From JAVVHH01 sp965276815 (GTDB lineage Bacteria; Pseudomonadota; Alphaproteobacteria; Acetobacterales; Acetobacteraceae): a stretch of 64,000 nucleotides of DNA. This document shows, one piece after another, positions 52,766 to 61,413 of the stretch. The stretch covers positions 868,001-932,000 of the forward strand of contig CBDIBE010000011.1 in assembly GCA_965276815.1 (NCBI GenBank), in the 5' to 3' direction. Position 1 is the first letter of the stretch, and every line of letters starts with the position of its first letter. The notes under the pieces are model-generated. The model had not been told where the DNA came from, did no database searches, and saw nothing but the letters and a program-made list of their open reading frames with translations. The position numbers were made by a program, and so were the translations under genes.

Positions 52766-54764
52766 TCTCTTTCTCCAGCGCCGCCCGTGCGGCCCGGCCG
52801 AGATAGGCGGTCAGCACCTTCTCGTCGCGGCGAACCTGCTCGGGGCGCCCCTCGGCGATCTTCTCGCCGTGGTCGAGCACGACCACCGTGTCGGCCAGCG
52901 CCGTCACCACGTCGAGCTTGTGCTCGATGATCAGGATCGACAGCCCGGTGGCGTGCAGCGACTTGATCTGCTCGGCGAGCTCCAGCGTCTCGGCTGGGTT
53001 CATGCCGGCGGTCGGCTCGTCGAGCAGCAAGATACGCGGCCGCGACGCCAGCGCCCGGGCGATCTCGACCCGGCGGCGATTGGCGTAGCTCAGCCCGTTC
53101 ACTGCCTGCGCGATGCGGGGCGCCAACCGGTTGCCGAACAGCACGATGATGTCGACCACCGATTTGCGCGCCGCCTCCTCCTCCGCCCGCTGCCGCGGCG
53201 AGTGCAGTACTGAGGCGACCGGGCCCGAGCGCAGCCGCGAATGCCGCCCGATCAGCACGTTGTCGAGCACGGACAGCGTCGGGAACAGCCTGATGTTCTG
53301 GAACGTCCGCGCCACCCCGAGCTCGAGCACCTGGTACGGCTTGAGCCCGAGCAGCTCGCGCCCGCGGAACTGGATTGAGCCGGTCGCCGGCACCAGCCCA
53401 GTGATGACATTGAACAGCGTCGACTTGCCCGACCCGTTCGGCCCGATCACCGCGACCACGCCCCCGGCCGGCACGGTCAAATCCACCTTGTTCAACGCCA
53501 CCAGGCCCCCGAACCGGACGGTGACGCCCTTGATCTCGAGCGCGCTGCCCTCGTCCCAGCGTGGAATGCGCTCGAGATGCTGGAAGCCGCCGCGGGTTAC
53601 CTCGGCATGCTGGGCGGCAAAGGTCAGCGCCGGCACTGGCCGGGTCGCCGGGATCAGCCCCTGGCGCCGGTACAGCATCATGAAGATCAGGATGACGCCG
53701 AAGAACAACTGCGTCCATTGCACCAGGTCGACTTGCTGCAGCATGGTGCTGCCCACCGCGTTGCCGAGCATATGCAGCCAATTGCTGAGCTGCGGCAGGA
53801 ACACCGACTGCATCAGCTGCAGCAGCACGGCGCCGAGCACCACGCCCCAGACGCTGCCCATCCCGCCCAGCACCACCATGACCAGGATCATCGAGCTGAC
53901 CGAGAAATTGAACATGTCCGGCGTCGCCGTCTGCAGCTTGGCGACGAAGAACACGCCGGTCATGCCGGCGAAGGCCGCGCCGATGGCAAACGCCAGCAGC
54001 TTGTAGATGACCGGGTTCACCCCCATCGCCGCGGCCGCCGTTTCGTCCTCGCGGATCGCCATCCAGGCGCGGCCAATCCGGCTGTCGCGCAGCCGGACCG
54101 AGGTGAAGATCAGAAAGGCGATCAGGACCAGGCCCGTGTAGTAGAACGGCGTGGCGTCGACCCCGAAGCTGTAACCGAACAAGTGCGGCGGCTGCACGCC
54201 GTTCAACCCGGCCGCACCGTTGGTCACGCTGTCCACGTTGCGTGCGACGATGGGCACGATCTCGCCGAAGCCGAGGGTGACGATCGCCAGGTAGTCACCA
54301 CGCAGCCGCAGCGTGGGCGCGCCGAACAAGATGCCGAAGAACGCCGTCACCACCGCCGCCAAGGGCAGCGCCAGCCAGAACGACAGGGTGAAGTGGACGA
54401 GATCCGGGCCGCCCTGGTTGATCTTTTCCACCAGGCCCAAGAAAGCCAGCGGGTCCCACAAGCCGGACCAAACCGGCATCACCTGGAAACTGGTGAAAAT
54501 GCCATAAAAGTAGGCCCCGATGGCAAAGAAGGCGGCGTAGCCGAGATCGAGCAGCCCGGCGAAGCCGACGACGACGTTCAGCCCAAGCGCCAGTGCCGCA
54601 TACGACATCGCGTTGGCGGCGCTGTCGATATCGGCGTCATTGTCATGGAAGACCGGGAATGCCAGCAGGATCAAGGCCAGGGCGATCAGCCCGAGCACTT
54701 TGCGCTTTTCGGCAGCCAGTCCGAACCACGGCCGGGACAGGGCGGAGGAGACCGCTTCGACCAT
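52758..54764 (-). CDS. Fused LivM permease and LivG ATPase
   Basis: Single reading frame of 668 aa. Residues 1-370 are a LivM permease (NVVVGFAGLLDLGYAAFFAI, LRLRGDYLAIVTLGFGEI, REDETAAAAMGVN) and about 400-660 a LivG ATPase with Walker A GPNGSGKSTLFNVITG, LSYANRRRVEIARALASRP and ILLLDEPTAGMNP. The linker holds RRQGLIPATRPVPALTFAA. Such fusions occur in some proteobacteria but most Liv systems keep the two apart. ATG at 54764 lies 8 bases after livH. Confidence 0.9.
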   Translation of the reverse strand: MVEAVSSALSRPWFGLAAEKRKVLGLIALALILLAFPVFHDNDADIDSAANAMSYAALALGLNVVVGFAGLLDLGYAAFFAIGAYFYGIFTSFQVMPVWSGLWDPLAFLGLVEKINQGGPDLVHFTLSFWLALPLAAVVTAFFGILFGAPTLRLRGDYLAIVTLGFGEIVPIVARNVDSVTNGAAGLNGVQPPHLFGYSFGVDATPFYYTGLVLIAFLIFTSVRLRDSRIGRAWMAIREDETAAAAMGVNPVIYKLLAFAIGAAFAGMTGVFFVAKLQTATPDMFNFSVSSMILVMVVLGGMGSVWGVVLGAVLLQLMQSVFLPQLSNWLHMLGNAVGSTMLQQVDLVQWTQLFFGVILIFMMLYRRQGLIPATRPVPALTFAAQHAEVTRGGFQHLERIPRWDEGSALEIKGVTVRFGGLVALNKVDLTVPAGGVVAVIGPNGSGKSTLFNVITGLVPATGSIQFRGRELLGLKPYQVLELGVARTFQNIRLFPTLSVLDNVLIGRHSRLRSGPVASVLHSPRQRAEEEAARKSVVDIIVLFGNRLAPRIAQAVNGLSYANRRRVEIARALASRPRILLLDEPTAGMNPAETLELAEQIKSLHATGLSILIIEHKLDVVTALADTVVVLDHGEKIAEGRPEQVRRDEKVLTAYLGRAARAALEKEIA

Positions 54765-54772
54765 CGTGCCCC

Positions 54773-55702
54773 CTACGACTTGTTCGGCGCGAGCCGGCCG
54801 AGCAGGCCGGAGGGCGTAAAGACCAGCACCAGCACCAGCAGGCCGAAGATCACCACGTCGGACCAAGCGGTGCCGATCGTCTGGCCGCTGAACGCCTCGA
54901 TCAGCCCGATCAGCACCCCGCCCAGCATGGCGCCCGGCACGTTGCCGATCCCGCCCAGCACCGCCGCGGTGAAGGCGCGCAGCCCGGCGGCAAAGCCAAT
55001 ATCCACCTTGGCCAGGTTGTAATACAGGCCAAAAATCATCCCGCACGCCCCGGCCAGCGCCGACCCGACGAAGAACGCGGTCATCACCACCCGGTCCACC
55101 TCGACGCCCATCATGCGGGCCGCCTCCGGGTCCTGCGCTGCGGCGCGCATCGCCTTGCCGAGCCGCGTATATTGGACGAAGTAGGTCAGCGCGCCCATCA
55201 GCACGAGCGAGATAGCCCAGATCGCGATCTCGCGGATCCGAAGCACCGCGCCGCCGATCGGAAAGGCGATGTTCGGGATCGGATCGGGGAAGTTCTTGCT
55301 GTCCGAGCCCAAGGTCAGCAGCACCACGTTGAACAGCACATAGGAGACGCCGATGGTGGTAATCATCGCCGCCGGGCCTTTGACCGCCTGTAGCGGCCGC
55401 AGCAGGAACCGCTCGATCGACACGCCGATCAGGCCGCACGCGACCATGGTGACCGCGAAGCCAACCACGAGCACGCCCACCAGGGGCAGCCCGGTCAGGA
55501 TCGTCTCCTGGCCGACCAATCCGAACGCCTGCAAAGTCAGCATCGCGATCATCGCGCCGACCATGAAGACATTGAAATGCGCGAAGTTGATCAGCTCTGC
55601 GATGCCATAAACCAAAGTGAACCCAAGGGCGAGCAGCGAGTACATCGCCCCCAGGCTCAATCCGTTGATGACCTGCTGAACGACGATGTCGATCCCGGTC
55701 AT
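54773..55702 (-). CDS. livH: Branched-chain amino-acid-type ABC permease LivH
   Basis: Inner-membrane permease of 309 aa, about eight hydrophobic segments. LivH marks: NGLSLGAMYSLLALGFTLVY, INFAHFNVFMVGAM, and the ATPase-contact segment MRAAAQDPEAARMMGVEVDR. The GGIGNVPGAMLGGVLIGLIE block is intact. Second gene of the unit after the binding protein, 78 bases apart. Confidence 0.93.
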   Translation of the reverse strand: MTGIDIVVQQVINGLSLGAMYSLLALGFTLVYGIAELINFAHFNVFMVGAMIAMLTLQAFGLVGQETILTGLPLVGVLVVGFAVTMVACGLIGVSIERFLLRPLQAVKGPAAMITTIGVSYVLFNVVLLTLGSDSKNFPDPIPNIAFPIGGAVLRIREIAIWAISLVLMGALTYFVQYTRLGKAMRAAAQDPEAARMMGVEVDRVVMTAFFVGSALAGACGMIFGLYYNLAKVDIGFAAGLRAFTAAVLGGIGNVPGAMLGGVLIGLIEAFSGQTIGTAWSDVVIFGLLVLVLVFTPSGLLGRLAPNKS

Positions 55703-55780
55703 TCAGTTTCTCGTATCTGTAGTAGCCATTACCTCGTCATGCTCCGCAAAGCGTCACGGAACGGCTCGTCGGTTCGTGCA

Positions 55781-57016
55781 TCAGCTCATCGGCGCCACGC
55801 CAATGTACTTGTATTGCGCCGAGGGGTCGTCGAGCGGCGCGGCAGCGTCCTTCTTGATCTGGAACACGCTGATGATCTTGTTCTTCAGGTCGCCATTGGC
55901 GTCGAACTCGATCGGCCCGAGCAGGCTGTTCTTCATGTCGATCCGCTGGATCGCGTCGCGCACGTTGTTCCGGTTGACTTCCTTGTGCGACTTCTCGAGG
56001 TCGCGCACCGCATCGATGATCACTTGCGCGGCCACATAGGTGGTGATCGTGTAGTCGTCGGGGTGCTGGTTGAACTTCTTGAAGTAGGCGTCGGAGAACG
56101 CTTTCGCCTTCGGATCCTCGGTCACGTGCGGCGAGGCCACCGTCGCATACCAGCCGTCGACCGCGGGGAACCCGGCGCCCTTGAGCAAGTCGGCACTCTG
56201 CATGCCGTCGCCGCCCGCCTTGATGACGTTCGGGATGATGTCGTAGGCCTGCTTGGCAAGCTTCACCCCGGCCTGGCCGACGCCGCCGTAATATAGCGCC
56301 TGCGGGTCGAGCGCCTTGATCTTGGTCAGGATCGACGAGTAATCCGCCGCCTTCGGGTCCAGCCGGTCGCGGCCGAGCACCTTGATGCCCTTCTTCTCCG
56401 CCTGCGCCTGAAAGGCGTCCGCGAGCCCCACGCCATAAGCGCCGGAATCGTCGAGGATGTAGACGGTCTTCACCTTGAGCTTGTCGGCCATGTAGTTGGC
56501 CATATTGGGGCCCTGGAACGCGTCGGTCGCGACCGTGCGGAAGTAGATCGCCTTGCCAGCCGGGCGGAACTGCGACGCGAATTTCGGGTCGGTGATGTCG
56601 GGGTTCGTCGAGGAGGGCGTAATGATCGCGAGGTTGCCCTGGCTCAGGATCGGCGCCATCGCCTTACCGGCGCCTGACATCTGCGGCCCGATCGCCGCCA
56701 CGTAGCCCTTGTCGGAGACCATGGTGCGGGCGTTGGTCGCCGCTTGCGCCGGGTCATACTGGCCGGCAGTGGGGGTCGCATCGTCGAGCTTGTCGAGCTC
56801 GAACTTGTAGCCCGGGACTTCGTGCTTGGCGTTCGCCTCATCAAAGGCGAAGATCGCGCCATTGGCCATGCGCTGGGCACTCTCGGCGTCGGCGCCGGTG
56901 AAGGATAGGTCGATCCCGACCTTGATGGTCTTGTCCTCCGCCCAGGCTTGGCGGCCCAGCGTGGTCGCGGCGGCCGCACCGAGCGCGGCCTTGAACGTCG
57001 TCCGGCGTGAAATCAT
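55781..57016 (-). CDS. Branched-chain amino-acid-type ABC substrate-binding protein
   Basis: Periplasmic type I binding protein of 411 aa. The signal ISRRTTFKAALGAAAATTLG has a twin-arginine-like pair but is not a perfect Tat motif. Mature part has IKVGIDLSFTGADAESAQRM, QMSGAGKAMAPILSQGNL and DSGAYGVGLADAFQAQAEKK. The 20-residue insertions are few, as in LivJ/K. Ligand unknown; amino acid, amide or small acid possible. First gene of the liv unit. The aminotransferase lies 80 bases upstream on the same strand. Confidence 0.93.
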   Translation of the reverse strand: MISRRTTFKAALGAAAATTLGRQAWAEDKTIKVGIDLSFTGADAESAQRMANGAIFAFDEANAKHEVPGYKFELDKLDDATPTAGQYDPAQAATNARTMVSDKGYVAAIGPQMSGAGKAMAPILSQGNLAIITPSSTNPDITDPKFASQFRPAGKAIYFRTVATDAFQGPNMANYMADKLKVKTVYILDDSGAYGVGLADAFQAQAEKKGIKVLGRDRLDPKAADYSSILTKIKALDPQALYYGGVGQAGVKLAKQAYDIIPNVIKAGGDGMQSADLLKGAGFPAVDGWYATVASPHVTEDPKAKAFSDAYFKKFNQHPDDYTITTYVAAQVIIDAVRDLEKSHKEVNRNNVRDAIQRIDMKNSLLGPIEFDANGDLKNKIISVFQIKKDAAAPLDDPSAQYKYIGVAPMS

Positions 57017-57096
57017 TCAGCAGTCCCCCGAAAGTTGCATAACACCAGTGCGGATCAAGCACGTCTCACGGGTTATGAGCAAGGGTCATGCCAACA

Positions 57097-58410
57097 TCAG
57101 GCGAGCAAGGACGCCCTTGTCGAGAGGAATTCATCGACCGCGTCCTCCAACGCCGCATAATCGGCGCCGGTGAGCGGGAGTGACAGCGCCATGAAACCGC
57201 GCTTCGGCATGGTGTAGATGCCCTGCGCCAGCAGATCGTAGAACAGCAGCGCGCGAACCCTGGCGTCGCCTTTAGCGGCGTCGGCGGGCGAGGCGATCGG
57301 TCCGCGGCGGGCATGGAAGGCGAGCATCGAGCCGATCCCGGTCACTTGCAGTGCCGCGCCCCGGCTCTCGCACAGGTGGTTCAGCCGATCCCGCAGCGCG
57401 TCGCCGCGCGCATTCAGCTCGATCGCCGCTTCCGCCGTATAGATCCGGCCGAGCCCGGCGATCCCCGCTCGGAGCGAGAACACGTTGTTGTTGTAGGTGC
57501 CGGAGTGCTGCAGCGGCACTGGCTGGCGCGGGTCGTAGCGCTCCAGCAGCTCGGCCTTGCCGCCGAACGCGCCGGCGGTAAACCCGCCGCCGATGTATTT
57601 GCCGAGCGAGGTCAGGTCTGGCGTGATGCGCAGCCTGCCCTGCATCCCGCCGGGTCCCAGCCGCGAGGTCATCACCTCGTCGAAGATCAGCACGATGCCT
57701 TGGCGTGCCGTCTGTTCGCGCAGCATGTGCAAAAAATCTGGGCGGGCCGGAATGCAGCCGCCGCCACCGATCATCGGCTCGACGATGACGGCCGCCAGTT
57801 CGTCGGCGTGCGCGGCGATCAGCGCGGCCGTGCCGTCCACATCGTTGAACGGCGCCACCACGGTGGGGATCGGCACGTTCAACGGGTTGTCCTTGGCGGT
57901 GAACGAGAGCAGGCCGCCATGATAGCAGCCGGCGAAGCCGAGCACGGCCGGGCGCCCGGTCATGATGCGGGCAGTCTGCACGGCGAAGGTGTTCGCCTCG
58001 GACCCCGAATTGCAGAACCGCACCCGCTCGAGCGAGGGGAAGCGCGCATTCAGCAGCGCCGCCATCTCGCCCTCAAGCGCGGTGTGACCGCCGAGGTTCC
58101 AGCCGCGCGCAAGCTGCGTCTCCACCGCTTGGCGGATGATGGGATGGTTGTGGCCATAGATGCCGGCCGTCGCCTCGCCGAGGAAGTCGGTGCATCGATG
58201 CCCGTCCTCGTCCCAAAGATAGGCGCCCTCGCCGCGGGCCCAGGCGACGGGGAACGGGTCGAAGAAGATGCCGGTGCGCGTGTTGCCGCCGGGCAGGTGG
58301 CGGATCGCCGCCTCGTGCACGCGCCGGCTGCCGGGATGCGCGGCGGAGTAGCTGGCCTTGGCGTCCTCGAGCGCCGCATCCACGTCCGCATTGGTCAGGG
58401 TCTCGCTCAT
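57097..58410 (-). CDS. Class III PLP aminotransferase, glutamate-1-semialdehyde mutase-like
   Basis: Aminotransferase of 437 aa. Lead PGGNTRTGIFFDPFPVAWAR, GSEANTFAVQTARIMTGR (PLP phosphate contact), FAGCYHGGL, FDEVMTSRLGPGG with the Asp for the pyridine N, and the PLP Lys in SLGKYIGGGF. It resembles HemL but the neighbourhood is an amino-acid ABC system, so catabolic transamination of the imported compound is more likely (inference). GGAG precedes the ATG at 58410; a GTG one codon earlier is possible. Confidence 0.9.
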   Translation of the reverse strand: MSETLTNADVDAALEDAKASYSAAHPGSRRVHEAAIRHLPGGNTRTGIFFDPFPVAWARGEGAYLWDEDGHRCTDFLGEATAGIYGHNHPIIRQAVETQLARGWNLGGHTALEGEMAALLNARFPSLERVRFCNSGSEANTFAVQTARIMTGRPAVLGFAGCYHGGLLSFTAKDNPLNVPIPTVVAPFNDVDGTAALIAAHADELAAVIVEPMIGGGGCIPARPDFLHMLREQTARQGIVLIFDEVMTSRLGPGGMQGRLRITPDLTSLGKYIGGGFTAGAFGGKAELLERYDPRQPVPLQHSGTYNNNVFSLRAGIAGLGRIYTAEAAIELNARGDALRDRLNHLCESRGAALQVTGIGSMLAFHARRGPIASPADAAKGDARVRALLFYDLLAQGIYTMPKRGFMALSLPLTGADYAALEDAVDEFLSTRASLLA

Positions 58411-58487
58411 CACGCTTCTCCGCAGGGCCGCGTGAGGAATGTGTCATGGCTTCCTCCGCGCTGCCAAGCGATCAGAGGCGGCGGAAT

Positions 58488-60347
58488 CTAGCTTGCTGCC
58501 TCCAGCGCCTCTGAGGCTTCGAGCCAGCTCATCTCGGCCGCCTCGGTCTCGCGGGCGATCGCGGCGAGGCGCTGATTGGCCTGGGCGACGTCGTTGGACC
58601 GGCCGGGCAGGTAGATGGCCGGGTCGGCGAGCTTGGCCTCTAGCCGCGCCCGTTCGTCGGCGAGTTTCGCCAGCTTGGCTTCGGCCTCCTTGGCCTGACG
58701 GCGCAGCGGCGCCTGCTGTTGCCGGGCTTCGGCCCGGTCGCGGCGGTCGTCGCGCCGCGTCGGCGCCTCGGCCCGCGCCGGGCGGCCGCGCTCGGCGAGC
58801 AGCGCGCGATATTCGTCCATGTCGCCCTCGTACGGGCGGACCGTGCCGTCAGCGACCAGCCAGAGCCGGTCGGCGACCAGCTCGACCAGATGCGGGTCAT
58901 GCGTGATCAGCAGCACCGCGCCCGCGAAATCGGCCAGCGCCCGCACCAGCGCCTCGCGCGCGTCGATGTCGAGATGGTTGGTCGGCTCGTCGAGCAGCAG
59001 CAATTGCGGCGCATCCCGGGTGGCCAGCGCCAGCAGCAGCCGCGCCTTCTCGCCGCCCGATAGGTTGCTGACCTTGCTGCCCGCCCGATCTGCGTCCAGG
59101 CCAAAGCGCGCGAGCTGGCTGCGCACCTGGGTCGGCGTCGCCTCGGGCAGCGCGCGGGCCATATGGTCGATCGGGGTCTGGTCGAGCATCAGCTCGTCCG
59201 TCTGGTGCTGGGCGAAGTAGCCGACCCGGAGCCGCGGCGCCCGGCGGAGCTCGCCCGCCATCGGTTCGAGCCGCCCGGCCAGCAGTTTTGCCAGCGTGCT
59301 CTTGCCGTTGCCGTTGGCGCCGAGCAGGGCGATGCGGTCGTCCGTATCGACGCTCAAATTGACCTGCGACAGCACCCGCGTGCTCCCGTAGCCGGCCGCG
59401 ACGCGTTCGAGCGTCAGGATCGGCGGCGCGAGACGCTTCGGCTCCGGAAAGTCGAACCGCGTCGGCGCGTCCTCGACCACCGTGTCCAGCGCCGGCATCC
59501 GCTCCAGCGCCTTGAGCCGCGACTGCGCCTGCCGAGCCTTGCTCGCTTTGGCGCGGAAGCGGTCCACGAAAGCCTGCATATGCGCCCGCTGCGCGGCGAT
59601 CCGCTCGGCCGCGCGGGCCTGTTGCATCGCCTGCTCGGTGCGGATGCGCACGAACTCGTCATAGCCGCCGGGCGTCAGGCTCAGCTTGCGCTGATCGAGG
59701 TGCGCGATCGCATGCACCGCCCGGTCCAGCAGGCCGCGGTCGTGGCTGACGATGACCGCGGCACCCGGAAAGCGCGACAGCCACGTCTCCAGCCATAGCG
59801 TCGCCTCGAGATCGAGATGGTTGGTCGGCTCGTCGAGCAGGAGCAGGTCCGGGTTGGCGAACAGCGCCGCGGCGAGCGCCACCCGCATCCGCCAGCCGCC
59901 CGAGAAGCTGTCCACCGGCCGCGCCTGGGCCGCGGCGTCGAAGCCCAGCCCGGCCAGGATCGACGCCCCCCGCGCCGGCGCCGACTCCGCGCCGATGGCC
60001 CGCAGCCGGTCATGGATCTCCGCCTGCCGCAGCGGATCCGCCACATCCTGCTCGGCCAGCAGCTTGACGCGCTCGGTGTCCGTGGCCAGCACGGTCTCGA
60101 TCAGGCTCGCCGGGCCGGACGGCGCCTCCTGGCGCACCTGCGCCATGCGGGCGCGGGCCGACAAGCGGATTTCGCCTCCGTCGACGGCGATTTCGCCGGC
60201 GATGGCGCGCAATAAAGTGCTCTTGCCCGCGCCGTTGCGCCCCACCAGGCCGATCCGCTTCCCCGGATCGACGCGCAGCTCCGCCCCGTCCAGCAGGGTG
60301 CGGCTGCCGACGCGCACGGTCACGCGATCGATGAAGAGCAGGCTCAT
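58488..60347 (-). CDS. ABC-F family ATPase (Uup/YheS type)
   Basis: Soluble double ABC ATPase of 619 aa without membrane part, acting on ribosomes in related cases. First cassette: GLVGRNGAGKSTLLRAIAG, FSGGWRMRVALAAALF, LLLLDEPTNHLD. Linker helices with RAHMQAFVDRFRAKASKARQ. Second: LLGANGNGKSTLAKLLAG, LSGGEKARLLLALA, LLLLDEPTNHLD. The C-terminal 90 residues form a charged coiled coil (RRQAKEAEAKLAKLADERAR). Divergent from ndk over an 85-base gap holding a long inverted repeat. Confidence 0.95.
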   Translation of the reverse strand: MSLLFIDRVTVRVGSRTLLDGAELRVDPGKRIGLVGRNGAGKSTLLRAIAGEIAVDGGEIRLSARARMAQVRQEAPSGPASLIETVLATDTERVKLLAEQDVADPLRQAEIHDRLRAIGAESAPARGASILAGLGFDAAAQARPVDSFSGGWRMRVALAAALFANPDLLLLDEPTNHLDLEATLWLETWLSRFPGAAVIVSHDRGLLDRAVHAIAHLDQRKLSLTPGGYDEFVRIRTEQAMQQARAAERIAAQRAHMQAFVDRFRAKASKARQAQSRLKALERMPALDTVVEDAPTRFDFPEPKRLAPPILTLERVAAGYGSTRVLSQVNLSVDTDDRIALLGANGNGKSTLAKLLAGRLEPMAGELRRAPRLRVGYFAQHQTDELMLDQTPIDHMARALPEATPTQVRSQLARFGLDADRAGSKVSNLSGGEKARLLLALATRDAPQLLLLDEPTNHLDIDAREALVRALADFAGAVLLITHDPHLVELVADRLWLVADGTVRPYEGDMDEYRALLAERGRPARAEAPTRRDDRRDRAEARQQQAPLRRQAKEAEAKLAKLADERARLEAKLADPAIYLPGRSNDVAQANQRLAAIARETEAAEMSWLEASEALEAAS

Positions 60348-60411
60348 GGCGGGCGTTTAGCCGATCCCACCCGGCCTTGCCCAGCGCCGGAGCATGGCCT
60401 AAACGCCCGCC
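60348..60411. promoter_or_regulatory. Long imperfect inverted repeat between abc-F and ndk
   Basis: Left arm GGCGGGCGTTTAGCC (60348-60362) and right arm GGCCTAAACGCCCGCC (60396-60411) are reverse complements apart from one extra C. The left arm touches the ABC-F start codon, and the arms flank a 33-base core where divergent promoters would lie. Could be an operator, an attenuating hairpin or a promoter duplication. Confidence 0.6.
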
Positions 60412-60432
60412 ACCCTTTTCGCGCAGGATCCC

Positions 60433-60852
60433 ATGACGGAACGCACGCTTTCCATCCTCAAGCCCGACGCCACGCGCCGGAATCTCACCGGCAAGATCAA
60501 CGCCGTGTTCGAGGAAGCCGGCCTGCGCATCATCGCGCAGAAGCGGCTGCTGCTGTCCCAGGCGCAGGCCGAGGCGTTCTATGGGGTGCATCGCGAGCGC
60601 GGCTTCTTTCGCGACCTCGTCACCTTCATGACCTCCGGCCCTGTCGTGGTGCAGGTCCTCGAGGGCCCCGACGCCGTGGCGCTGAATCGCAAGCTGATGG
60701 GCGCGACCAATCCGGCCAACGCCGAAGCTGGCACGATCCGCAAGCTGTTCGCCGAGAGCATCGAAGCCAACAGCGTGCACGGCTCCGACAGCGCCGAGAA
60801 CGCGGCGCAGGAAATCGCCTTCTACTTTGCCGGCACCGAGATCGTTGGCTGA
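60433..60852 (+). CDS. ndk: Nucleoside-diphosphate kinase
   Basis: Enzyme of 139 aa that balances NTP pools via a phospho-His. The lead ERTLSILKPDATRRNLTGKI, the GATNPANAEAGTIR block and the active-site NSVHGSDSAENAAQEIAFYF with His118 are all present. AGGA precedes the ATG. A small lipoprotein gene begins 4 bases beyond its stop. Confidence 0.97.
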   Translation: MTERTLSILKPDATRRNLTGKINAVFEEAGLRIIAQKRLLLSQAQAEAFYGVHRERGFFRDLVTFMTSGPVVVQVLEGPDAVALNRKLMGATNPANAEAGTIRKLFAESIEANSVHGSDSAENAAQEIAFYFAGTEIVG

Positions 60853-60856
60853 TCCC

Positions 60857-61237
60857 ATGCGGCGGGTGGTTTTGTTGCTGCTCTGTGGTGTCGCTTCTTG
60901 CGCCTCACCGCCTCCGCCGCCCAGCGGGCCTCCGATCCCGCCCTCCGGGATTGAGGGCCGGTACCGCGGGACGGCGCGGCTGGTGCGCGCGGAGGGCCGG
61001 TTCTGCCCGCGGAGCGGCCCGCGAGTCTATGAGCTGCAAAACGGCGTCGTGACCCTTTCTTACCAGGCGGAGGGCCGCCACCGGGTCCCGATCACCGCGC
61101 CGATCCAGCCGGACGGCACATTCGACGTTTCGGACGGCGAGGGACGGCTGCAAGGCAAGATTGAGGACCGCATGCTGGAGATGACGATTGCCAGCCAATA
61201 CTGCGAGCATCGCTGGACGATGCACCTCATTCCGTAG
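60857..61237 (+). CDS. Small lipoprotein
   Basis: Protein of 126 aa. The signal MRRVVLLLLCGVASC ends in a lipobox (VASC) with Cys15 as lipid anchor, followed by a Pro-rich stretch SPPPPPSGPPIPP. The rest has a beta-rich pattern (VVTLSYQAEGRHRVPITAPI and then DGTFDVSDGEGRLQGKIED) with Cys residues in RFCPR and SQYCEH, a possible disulfide. Not a recognised family. It follows ndk by 4 bases and probably shares its transcript. Confidence 0.8.
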   Translation: MRRVVLLLLCGVASCASPPPPPSGPPIPPSGIEGRYRGTARLVRAEGRFCPRSGPRVYELQNGVVTLSYQAEGRHRVPITAPIQPDGTFDVSDGEGRLQGKIEDRMLEMTIASQYCEHRWTMHLIP

Positions 61238-61413
61238 CCAGTGGCCGCGATGCGTTTCTTCGTCGCCCCGGTGTCAATGACGGCGCAACCCTGGAATTTG
61301 CGCGGAAACATCGCGTAAAAATTCCTATGCTGGCTTGCGCCTTGTGTCGTCATACGCTCCCTTTCCTTCATCCACTGAAACGCCTGCGATCGGCTCGCTA
61401 CGGGGAACGGTGA

